From Planctomycetota bacterium (GTDB lineage Bacteria > Planctomycetota > PUPC01 > DSUN01), in NCBI GenBank assembly GCA_035384565.1, contig DAOOIT010000053.1, forward strand, positions 1-40,904: a DNA stretch of 40,904 nt, written 5' to 3'. The notes under the pieces were generated by a model, which saw nothing but the letters and a program-made list of their open reading frames with translations, ran no database searches and was not told where the DNA came from. Positions within the stretch are counted from its first letter, which is position 1, and each line of letters opens with the position of its first letter. Positions 16,118-23,406 of the stretch are shown piece by piece. The translations under genes and the position numbers were made by a program.

Positions 16118-17197
16118 ATGAACAACCGCGAGCGCTTCCTGCGGCTGATGCGCTACGAACCCGTGGACCACCCGCCTCTCTCGGTGGGCGGCCCGTGGGC
16201 AGAGACGCGGGCACGCTGGGAAACCGAAGGCCTGCCGAGCGGCGTGGACCTGTACGACTACTTCGGCCTCGAGCCGCTCCGCATCGCCAACGTCAGCCCC
16301 GAAACCCGCCTCTTCCCGCCGTTCGAGCCTCGCGAACTCGAGCGCACCGCCGACTACGTCGTCAAGATCAACTCACGCGGCGTCAAGGTCCAGATGTCTT
16401 GCGCGATGGAACACAGCGGGCCCGAGCACTACCTGGAGTACCCGATCAAGGGCCGAGCCGACCAGACATGGCTGGCGGCACGCCTCGACCCCGCCGCGCC
16501 AGGCCGCGACGCCAATGGTTGGCGACAGCGCCTGCGGAAGGCCCGAGCTTCGGACGCCCTCACGCTCGTGGACTTCGGGTCCTTCTACGGCGACCTGCAC
16601 GAGCACATGGGCACCGAGGCGATGAGCCTGGCCCTTTACGACCAGCCCGAGTTTGTCCACTGGTACAACGACCGCATCGCCGCGCTGTGCGAGAGCGCTA
16701 TCCGCAAGGCCGTGGGCACGGGCCGGGTGGACCTGATGGGCGGACACGAGGACATGTGCTTCAAGAACGGCCCGCTCGTTTCGCCCGCCATGTTCCGCGA
16801 ATTCCTCACCCCGTACTATCGCCGCACGGTCGGCCTCGCACGCTCGATGGGCCAATGGCTCTTCTGGATGGACTGCGATGGCGACATCCGCCCCCTCATC
16901 CCGCTGTGGCTGGAAGTCGGCGTGAACCTGTTCGCCCCGTGCGAGGTCGCAGCGGGGGTGGACGTGCGGGCGCTTCGCGCCGAGTTCGGCCGCGAGGTGC
17001 GCCTGCTCGGCGGCATTGACAAACGCGCCCTGGCCGCCGGCCCAGCCGCCATCGAGACCGAGGTCGTGCCCAAGCTCGCCCTCGCCCGCGACGGCGGCTA
17101 CCTGCCCGACATTGACCACGGCATCCCGCCCGACGTGCCCTTCGCCCACTATCGCTACTACATCGAGCTGCTCAAGGCGGAGTACGGCGTCCGATAG
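16118..17197 (+). CDS. Uroporphyrinogen-decarboxylase-family protein (second copy)
   Basis: Protein of 359 residues of the URO-D/MtaA superfamily, close to the normal length of the family. ATG at 16118 follows AGGGG at 16106-16110. The N-terminus NNRERFLRLMRYEPVDHPPL is the family opening. Mid-protein FWMDCDGDIRPLIPLWLE keeps the acidic and cysteine residues at the position of the zinc or substrate site that the first copy lacks. LLGGIDKRAL and the closing DHGIPPDVPF-HYRYYIELL motif are typical of the methyltransferase-like subgroup. No corrinoid protein gene adjoins it, so a cobamide methyltransferase role is only inferred. A weak hairpin (AGGCCCC/GGGGGCT, 17198-17218) separates it from the convergent heparinase-like gene. 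Confidence 0.88.
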   Translation: MNNRERFLRLMRYEPVDHPPLSVGGPWAETRARWETEGLPSGVDLYDYFGLEPLRIANVSPETRLFPPFEPRELERTADYVVKINSRGVKVQMSCAMEHSGPEHYLEYPIKGRADQTWLAARLDPAAPGRDANGWRQRLRKARASDALTLVDFGSFYGDLHEHMGTEAMSLALYDQPEFVHWYNDRIAALCESAIRKAVGTGRVDLMGGHEDMCFKNGPLVSPAMFREFLTPYYRRTVGLARSMGQWLFWMDCDGDIRPLIPLWLEVGVNLFAPCEVAAGVDVRALRAEFGREVRLLGGIDKRALAAGPAAIETEVVPKLALARDGGYLPDIDHGIPPDVPFAHYRYYIELLKAEYGVR

Positions 17198-17230
17198 AGG
17201 CCCCGCCGGGAGGGGGCTAGCCTGCCCTTC

Positions 17231-19645
17231 CTATCTCGGGGTGGAGAGTTCCCCGATAAAGTTGCGGAATTCCGGCCGCTCGGCCCACGCCCTGTAGCGC
17301 GGGTCGGCCGACCATTGTCGGTAGTTGTCCTCCACCGTGTTCGTGAGCCGACGGTCGAGGAGGGGTCTGCCGGCCTCGGCGATGCGGATGTGGCCGCCGA
17401 CCTGCCCCGACGTGTCAAAGACCACCTCATACGTCGTCTTGCCCGCGACCACGATCCTGGCTCCCAGCCTGCCTTCGACCTCGATGCGTTCGACCACAGG
17501 CATCGCCTCGGTCTGCTGGTCGGCGGCGAAGAGAACGACCAGGAAGCGCGTCGAGGCAGGACGCTCCCGGGGCGAGAGCTCGATCCTCCAGCCCTCGACG
17601 CCAATCGAGTTCTCCCTGTTGTGCTCGTTGCGGGCGCCTTGGTGCTTCGCATAGGTGTCCTGGGTCGGGCCGTAGTTGATCCCGTCAACCTCGAAGTCGT
17701 GCCACGGCCCTCCGATGGTGCGGATGACCCGTGCCTCTTCGCTCGGCTCCAGGATGCGCGCGAAGAGTCGTCCCCTCATTCCTGGCCACTGGTCGTCAAT
17801 CTTGAATGTGTCGCCGCCCGTGTGGAGGAAACGGCCGCCGGGTCGGGGGTTGGGCAGCTTCGCCTTTCCATCGGCGCTCAGTGCGAACTGCTTGTCGGGC
17901 GGCAGCGACTCATCGGCCTCCCTCCTCCCGTTCCACCCCGGCTCATAGAGGGAGTGGAGCATCCAGACCGTCTCCAGGCCCGCTTCCGCCGCGATCACTC
18001 GGTCGAAGACCACGAAGATGTCGGGCCGCAGGTAGAGGAACTGGCGGGTGATGGACTTCACGCGCGTGGGCGGGTAGGAGTGCGTGGCATCCCCTGCCGC
18101 ATAGTCGAAGAGCGGGGAGGTCTCGTAGGCGACGATCTGCCCCTCGCGGAAGGGCCGGTCGGCTGGCTTCGGCTCGGGCAGGCCCCAAAGCGGCCACCAC
18201 GCCTTCGCCTGAACAGGGGACTGGCCGCCCCTGCGGACCACGTTCCCCGTCGGCCTGCCCTGCCAGTCCACGTGGGTGATCGGCTCGCTGCCCACGGTGA
18301 TGGAGTTGTGGGCAATGGTCTGGCGGGCGTACTCCGTGATGTGGGGCAGGCTGTCGCTGTGGACCTGGGAGCCGGCGAAGCCGAGTGCCGCGTTGTTGAG
18401 GGAGTGGACGGCCCCCGTGTCGGCGGCCAGCATCCCCCGCTTCTCGATGATGAAGTGCAGGTTGTCCGCGTTGTTGCGCCCCCACCAGCCGTCAATCTCG
18501 CCGTAGCGGCCGCAGCGGAAGAGCGCATACGTGGCGTCGCGCGTCCAGTCCGAGCGCATCACGACGTGGCCGTTCTCCGGGAAGAGCCGCGCGGGGGGCA
18601 GGTGGGCCGGTTCGACCCTCGGGAGTTCGGGGTCATACCAGAGCAGCTTGCCCCAGACGCCGCCTTGGCCGAGCGCGCTCTTGCCCCAGCCCATCGAGAT
18701 CTTCGAGATCACCTCGTCAACCCACCACTGGCCCAGGCCGTCGTGGAACCGAGTCGCCGCCAGGACCGCCAGGCTGTCGCCCTCGAAGCATGCCGGCGTC
18801 ACGGACATCCAGTGGCCGCACATCGCGTTCACGCCGATGTGGACCACCATGGGGCTCGGCGCCCACGGGCGATAGTGGAAGAGGTACCACTCGGGCGTGT
18901 GGGCCGCAAAGTCGCACTTCGAGACCCAATCCTGCCCCGTCGCGTTCGACCACGCGACAGCCATCGTGAACCACTCGCTGTAGAAGTGCTCGCCATAGTA
19001 GCCGTGGCTCATCGAGCTGCCGCCGCGGCCCTGGGACCACAGGTTGTTGTACTCGATGCCGCGAACCAGGTCGCTCGGATAGCGCTGCCTGAGGTCCTGG
19101 TCGAGGAACTCGTCGTGGCCGTGGCCCCAGGCGGCCAGGTCGAGGACGACGTGGGGCCGCCACCGCTCCTTCCGCACGATCGCGACGATCCGGTCCGCCT
19201 CGGCCCTCTGTTCCTCGGGGGAGAGGCCGGCCATGACGAGATCCGCCGCGAGCGGATAGGTCTGAACCCACGACGGCTCGAGCTTCGCCCGCGCCTTCTC
19301 CAAGTACTGCCGGTCCTCCGTCAGGTGGTAGAGAACGCCCAGAAGGATCGCAGAAGCTTTGCCTTGGCTGGCGAGTTGCTTCGCCCATACGAGTTCGCGG
19401 GCGAGCCGGGGCTGCGTGAGCCGCTCGCGCAGGCGCGGCAGGTCCGCCTTGGTGAAGAGCAGCCGCGGATGTTCCTTCCGCGCCAGCGGGCAATCGGCAG
19501 GCACCTCCACGCCGCCGATGACCACCCGCTCCGCCGAGAAGGCCGGGGAGGAAGACGGGGGCGAGAGAATGAGGAGAAGGGACAGAGTCAGAACCGGTCC
19601 CACGGCCTTGGCGAGCGCGCGGATGAACCTCACCCGTCTTGCCAT
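17231..19645 (-). CDS. Exported heparinase II/III-like polysaccharide lyase
   Basis: Protein of 804 residues with an N-terminal signal peptide (hydrophobic VLTLSLLLILSPPSSSPAFS, about residues 17-36). Residues 60-330 form the helical toroid part (HPRLLFTKADLPRLRERL is the usual opening), and the middle carries the heparinase II/III signature NNADNLHFIIEKRGMLAADTG, with YARQTIAHNSITV shortly after; the latter is the conserved T.AHN segment of PF07940. The C-terminal 250 residues look like beta-sandwich. These enzymes cleave uronic-acid polysaccharides by elimination; the exact polymer is not determinable. ATG at 19645 has GAGGAGG 6 bases upstream. It is followed by no operon partner. Confidence 0.9.
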   Translation of the reverse strand: MARRVRFIRALAKAVGPVLTLSLLLILSPPSSSPAFSAERVVIGGVEVPADCPLARKEHPRLLFTKADLPRLRERLTQPRLARELVWAKQLASQGKASAILLGVLYHLTEDRQYLEKARAKLEPSWVQTYPLAADLVMAGLSPEEQRAEADRIVAIVRKERWRPHVVLDLAAWGHGHDEFLDQDLRQRYPSDLVRGIEYNNLWSQGRGGSSMSHGYYGEHFYSEWFTMAVAWSNATGQDWVSKCDFAAHTPEWYLFHYRPWAPSPMVVHIGVNAMCGHWMSVTPACFEGDSLAVLAATRFHDGLGQWWVDEVISKISMGWGKSALGQGGVWGKLLWYDPELPRVEPAHLPPARLFPENGHVVMRSDWTRDATYALFRCGRYGEIDGWWGRNNADNLHFIIEKRGMLAADTGAVHSLNNAALGFAGSQVHSDSLPHITEYARQTIAHNSITVGSEPITHVDWQGRPTGNVVRRGGQSPVQAKAWWPLWGLPEPKPADRPFREGQIVAYETSPLFDYAAGDATHSYPPTRVKSITRQFLYLRPDIFVVFDRVIAAEAGLETVWMLHSLYEPGWNGRREADESLPPDKQFALSADGKAKLPNPRPGGRFLHTGGDTFKIDDQWPGMRGRLFARILEPSEEARVIRTIGGPWHDFEVDGINYGPTQDTYAKHQGARNEHNRENSIGVEGWRIELSPRERPASTRFLVVLFAADQQTEAMPVVERIEVEGRLGARIVVAGKTTYEVVFDTSGQVGGHIRIAEAGRPLLDRRLTNTVEDNYRQWSADPRYRAWAERPEFRNFIGELSTPR

Positions 19646-19696
19646 GCTGGCCTCCTCTCCGAGAGCCCCGCTTGCCCCAAGGATGCCCTGCGAAGA

Positions 19697-19725
19697 CTCC
19701 TACCACGTTCCATCGCTAGGGTCAA
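19697..19725 (-). promoter_or_regulatory. Putative promoter of the heparinase-like gene
   Basis: Minus strand: TTGACC (19720-19725), 17 bases, TAGGAG (19697-19702). The -10 box is poor but in the right place, about 50 bases before the ATG. Confidence 0.4.
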
Positions 19726-19895
19726 ACTGGGGCACATCTGGAGACGCCAGAGAGCGTGTGGACGCGGTGCGGGCGACCTCTGGGACGCGCCTGGGCAGGG
19801 GGGCGTAGCCGTTCGGGCGGCCCACGCGGCCATGCGGCACAGCACGACCGAGCGGGCAAAGAGATCGGAGAGGCGAGAGATGTGGCTTGCCGCAG

Positions 19896-19930
19896 AAAAC
19901 CGAAAGCCCGCGGATTCGCGGGTCTTTCGG
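19896..19930 (-). terminator. Rho-independent terminator of tRNA-Ala
   Basis: On the minus strand CCGAAAG-A-CCCGCG, loop AATC, CGCGGG-CTTTCGG form a 13-bp stem with one bulge (plus-strand 19900-19930), followed by TTTT (19896-19899). It starts 11 bases after the encoded CCA end of the tRNA. Confidence 0.85.
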
Positions 19931-19940
19931 CCTTCCGGGC

Positions 19941-20016
19941 TGGTGGAGATAACGGGGCTCGAACCCGTAACCTCCGGCTTGCAAAGCCGGCGCTCTCCCA
20001 ATTGAGCTATATCCCC
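19941..20016 (-). tRNA. tRNA-Ala, anticodon UGC
   Basis: A 76-nt cloverleaf including an encoded CCA (19941-19943). The anticodon stem CCGGC/GCCGG encloses TTTGCAA, giving anticodon UGC for GCN alanine codons. The acceptor stem GGGGATA pairs with TATCTCC and contains the G3:U70 wobble that identifies alanine tRNA. The T-loop GTTCGAG is standard. The gene stands alone, not in an rRNA operon, and has its own promoter (20029-20057) and terminator. Confidence 0.98.
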
Positions 20017-20030
20017 TTTTCTGCTTCAAT
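20002..20030 (+). promoter_or_regulatory. Possible promoter of the GH-A gene, overlapping the tRNA gene
   Basis: TTGAGC (20002-20007), 17 bases, TTCAAT (20025-20030). The -35 box lies inside the first bases of the oppositely directed tRNA-Ala gene and the -10 box overlaps that of the tRNA promoter. Assigned by consensus only. Confidence 0.35.
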
Positions 20031-20057
20031 TGTAGCGTGCACGTTCCGCAGAGTCAA
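20029..20057 (-). promoter_or_regulatory. tRNA-Ala promoter
   Basis: Minus strand: TTGACT (20052-20057), 17 bases, TACAAT (20029-20034). The mature tRNA begins 12 bases after the -10 box. Confidence 0.75.
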
Positions 20058-20082
20058 CCTTCGGCCGCACAGGAGAGCCGAC

Positions 20083-23000
20083 GTGCAGATTCGAGCGTTC
20101 ACTCTCGTCGCCTTCGCAGCCGCCATGTCGCACGCCGCCGACGTGACCATCCGCAGGTCCGACCCCACCCACACCGAGTTGGCCGACAAAGAGGCTCCCG
20201 CCTACATGGTGAAGGCCGATACCTACGCCGCCGAGGTCTTCGCAGACGGGCGCGTGCGATTGCGGGCGGGCAAGACCGTGCTCATCAGCAACCTGGTCCT
20301 CGAACTTGGCCGCAAGGTGAAGTCCCTGCGCGACATCGTCCTCGACGCGCAGGAGCGCCGCATCACCCTCCGCGAGGGCGAGCCGGCCGAGAGTCCGCAG
20401 TCCGCTATCCGCCATCCGCAATCGGACCTGCCCGATCTGCCCGGCTTCACGCTGCATTTCCTGCCCGACAAGGTCGAGATCATCCCTGCGTCGCTCCGCG
20501 CGCCGAAGGGCAAGGGCAAGGCCGACGCGCCGACGTTCGACATCTCGGGCGTCTTCGGCGACGAGGCGCTGGCGGTGAGGAACCTCCGCAGCGGCGACGA
20601 GGATGCCCTCCCGGCCAACTACATCTGCTCCCGCCACATCTTCTCTTTCTACCAGATGTACGGCCGCTACTGGCCAGAGATCGAGGTCGCCTATGCCGAC
20701 GGCACGCGGCTGGAACTTCGCGGCATCACGGGCGTGGCGCACTACGCCATCGGCAAGCGCGACCCCTACACCAACGAGGCCCTCAACTCGAAGCGCGGCT
20801 ACTTCGCCCTCCGCGAGGCCAAGGGGGAGAACGTCATCACGCTCGCCATCGCCCCCGGCAAGGGCGCCATCGAGCCGGCGCCCTACTTCACCCTCCGCCC
20901 CGACAAGCCCCGCAGCCTCTTCTACGAGGATGAGCGGGTGCTCTACCACCTCGACTTCGCCAAGGACTACCTCGTCCCCGGCAAGTGGCTCCTCCGCTGG
21001 CGCACCGAGGACCACCTCCAGCGGGAGGTCGCCGAAGGGGAGCAACCATTGACCCTCGAGGCGGGCGCGCCGTCCGAAGTCGTGGTTGACCTGACGCCGA
21101 ACGAGATGGGCTACTTCCGCGCGCGTCTCACCCTCGCGCGGGCGGAAGGGACCGCCGCGCTTTCGCGCGAAAGCGCGACAATCCGAAGCGCCCAGCGAAT
21201 CTGGGATGTCTCCTTCTCGCGCATCCGCCCCGAGAACCCCAGTCTCCGAGCGCTGGATGGCAAGGGCGGGGTGGACAGCGAGATGCTGTGGGCGAATATC
21301 CTGGGGATGCGCGGCATCCGCCTCAACCCTTCCTTCGCCAACACTTGGCGCGAGCACCACAAGGCCGACGGCTCGATTGACTGGGAGGCCTGGGCGAAGA
21401 GGTTTGCCTCGTACCTGGAGCCGGCAAGGCAAGGCACACTCAAAGGCCTCTTCTCGTTCACGGGCCTGGACTGGTCGGGCGACCTCGACAAGTGGTTCGC
21501 GGAGAAACACCCCGATGCGGAGCAACGCAAGAAGGCCATCGTCGAGGCCAAGGCCCGCTACCTCACCGAGTATGCCCGCGAGGCCGCCAAGTTCGGCGTC
21601 GCCATCTGGGAGCCGATCAACGAGCCTGACCTCTCCATGCCGCCCGAGAAGTACATCGAGGACATCCTCAAGTTCCAATACCCCGCCGTGAAGGCGGGCA
21701 ATCCCCAAGCCAACTTCCTCGGCGGGTCCCTGTGCGGACTTGACAAGTATCGCTGGCTCCGCCGCCTCTACGAGCTGGGTGGCGACAAGTTCTTCGATGG
21801 CGTGTCGTTCCATCCCTACACCGGCAACGGCTTCCAGGAGGTCTATCGCTCCGAGCTGGACGAATGGTGGCAGGTGCTCCGCGACCACAAGGACACCTCG
21901 CACGGCATCTGGATGACCGAGAGCGCGTGGCACCGCGGCTGGATGTTCAACGACTACGTCTACGACCGCTTCAACGCCTTCCGCCAGAGCCAGGCCCGCC
22001 ACGCCGCCCTGATGCACCTCAATGCCGAGGCGATGGCCATCCCACGCGACCGCATCTACGACTTCTACCTCGTCGAGCATGGCTACAACGAGTTCTTCCT
22101 CGTCACCTACAACTACCCCACTCCCGCCGCCATCGCCATCCAGGTGATGAACGAGTGCCTGCGCGACGCGAAGTTCGAGCGGGAGATTCCGCTGCCCACG
22201 TTCGGCCACTACTTCCAGCTCTACCGCGACGCTTCGCGGACCGTTGCCGTGGCTTTCACGAGCGACGAGCCGGCAGAGCTGGACCTTGCTACCGACGCCC
22301 CCGAAGTGGTAGCCACGGACCTGATGGGCAACCGCCGCACCATCAAACCCGAGGCAGGCAAGCTCCGCCTCACCATCTCGGGCGACCCGACCTACCTCGC
22401 CGTGGGGGCGAAGAACAGGATTGAGCCGCTCTACGACGGCCTCCGCGTCCGAATCAACATGGCGATACCCACGCTCGGCGCGACCGCCTCGGCCTCCTCC
22501 GTCGCCAAGCCCAAGAAGGGCGAGCCGCTGCCGCCCTCAACCGCCATCGTGGGCGACCCCACCTGCTGGTCATCGGCAGGAGCGCTCACGGGTGCCCGCC
22601 GCGGCTGGGATGAGGACGAGTCCGGCAAGGACCAGTGGCCCGACTGGTTCGAGGTCAAGCTCCCCAAGCCCGTCCCCGTCGCCCGCGTCCGCGTGTGGCA
22701 TGACTACGGCGCCTGGGAGCGTGTGCTGCGCGACTGGGACGTCCAGGCGTTCGTGGACGGCCAATGGAAGACCGTGGATTCGGTTCGCGGCAACCGCCAC
22801 CGCTTCGTCACCGAGCACCGCTTCGAGCCTGTGACGACTGACCGTGTGCGGGTGCTGGTGCACATGGTCAATTCCTGCCTCTTTGAGAGCATCGAGTGGA
22901 TCCCCAAGCTCTCCACGCTTCGGGCCGTGGAGGTCTATGGCTTGGACGGCGGCCCGGCCAAGGCATTCTTCGTCCACGAACTGCCGAAGAAGCGTATCGT

Positions 23001-23292
23001 CGCTCCGGGCGGCGAGGCCGAACTCCGCTTTCGCGTGCGCAACATCACGAGCTCCGCCATCCAGGGCGAAGTGGGCTTGAGCCTGCCCGAGGGCGTGACC
23101 GCGGAGCCGAGAACCAGGCCGGTGGCCATCGAGCCCAGGGGCGAGGCCGAGTGCGTGTTCAAGGTGAAGCTGGGCGGGCAGGCGGCGGAGGGCCTTTACA
23201 CTGTGCTGGCTTACCTCACCGATGAGGGAAAGGCCGTCGCCAGCGCCGATTTCGCGGCTCGCGTGTTGTGTTGCAAGCGAGAGAAGAGATAG
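20083..23292 (+). CDS. Exported clan GH-A glycosidase with discoidin-like domain
   Basis: Protein of 1069 residues. GTG at 20083 is chosen because AGGAGAG (20071-20077) precedes it and a signal peptide follows (residues 1-18). After an N-terminal beta-rich part (20-370), a TIM barrel carries the two acids of clan GH-A: E514 in WEPINEP, the probable acid/base, and E613 in WMTES, the probable nucleophile; SFHPY lies between. Residues 793-962 resemble a coagulation factor 5/8 type C (discoidin) sugar-binding domain, and the last 100 an alpha-galactosidase-associated NEW3-type beta-sandwich. The GH39/GH51 region of the clan is the nearest guess. A 7-base repeat array interrupts residues 103-116. 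It may be cotranscribed with the next gene. Confidence 0.85.
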   Translation: MQIRAFTLVAFAAAMSHAADVTIRRSDPTHTELADKEAPAYMVKADTYAAEVFADGRVRLRAGKTVLISNLVLELGRKVKSLRDIVLDAQERRITLREGEPAESPQSAIRHPQSDLPDLPGFTLHFLPDKVEIIPASLRAPKGKGKADAPTFDISGVFGDEALAVRNLRSGDEDALPANYICSRHIFSFYQMYGRYWPEIEVAYADGTRLELRGITGVAHYAIGKRDPYTNEALNSKRGYFALREAKGENVITLAIAPGKGAIEPAPYFTLRPDKPRSLFYEDERVLYHLDFAKDYLVPGKWLLRWRTEDHLQREVAEGEQPLTLEAGAPSEVVVDLTPNEMGYFRARLTLARAEGTAALSRESATIRSAQRIWDVSFSRIRPENPSLRALDGKGGVDSEMLWANILGMRGIRLNPSFANTWREHHKADGSIDWEAWAKRFASYLEPARQGTLKGLFSFTGLDWSGDLDKWFAEKHPDAEQRKKAIVEAKARYLTEYAREAAKFGVAIWEPINEPDLSMPPEKYIEDILKFQYPAVKAGNPQANFLGGSLCGLDKYRWLRRLYELGGDKFFDGVSFHPYTGNGFQEVYRSELDEWWQVLRDHKDTSHGIWMTESAWHRGWMFNDYVYDRFNAFRQSQARHAALMHLNAEAMAIPRDRIYDFYLVEHGYNEFFLVTYNYPTPAAIAIQVMNECLRDAKFEREIPLPTFGHYFQLYRDASRTVAVAFTSDEPAELDLATDAPEVVATDLMGNRRTIKPEAGKLRLTISGDPTYLAVGAKNRIEPLYDGLRVRINMAIPTLGATASASSVAKPKKGEPLPPSTAIVGDPTCWSSAGALTGARRGWDEDESGKDQWPDWFEVKLPKPVPVARVRVWHDYGAWERVLRDWDVQAFVDGQWKTVDSVRGNRHRFVTEHRFEPVTTDRVRVLVHMVNSCLFESIEWIPKLSTLRAVEVYGLDGGPAKAFFVHELPKKRIVAPGGEAELRFRVRNITSSAIQGEVGLSLPEGVTAEPRTRPVAIEPRGEAECVFKVKLGGQAAEGLYTVLAYLTDEGKAVASADFAARVLCCKREKR
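20392..20425 (+). repeat. 7-base-period repeat array inside the GH-A coding sequence
   Basis: Four head-to-tail heptamers, AGTCCGC AGTCCGC TATCCGC CATCCGC (20392-20419), then a degenerate AATCGGA. They are read in frame as the segment SPQSAIRHPQS, which looks foreign to the surrounding beta-rich sequence. Confidence 0.85.
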
Positions 23293-23375
23293 GACGGATA
23301 GGACCGATGGGACAGCCAGGGCAGGAACGGACCTGCCTTATCTGTCCCATGGGTCCCATTAGTCCTATCCGTCCT
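23291..23375 (+). repeat. Hairpin element with 9-base periodicity, 3' of the GH-A gene
   Basis: GGAC occurs at 23292, 23301 and 23310 and GTCC at 23344, 23353, 23362 and 23371, every step exactly 9 bases. A perfect 14-bp outer stem pairs AGGACGGATAGGAC (23291-23304) with GTCCTATCCGTCCT (23362-23375). ATGGGACA (23307-23314) pairs with TGTCCCAT (23343-23350), and GGCAGG/CCTGCC (23320-23325, 23332-23337) closes the tip. The left arm begins inside the TAG stop codon of the upstream gene. Confidence 0.95.
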
Positions 23376-23406
23376 GTCTGTCTTACCAGCAAGGAGCGTG
23401 ACGACC

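Larger units (their letters stand above)
19646..20082. other. 437-nt region with tRNA gene but no protein gene
   Basis: It holds the promoter of the heparinase-like gene (19697-19725), a rho-independent terminator (19896-19930), the tRNA-Ala gene, and two overlapping divergent promoters (20002-20057). In 19726-19895 I see nothing distinctive. Confidence 0.7.

Noticed and set aside
20392..20425. Ordinary low-complexity coding region rather than a repeat
   Set aside because: The same heptamer core and almost the same peptide recur in unrelated genes at 27229 and 34321, which plain composition would not produce.
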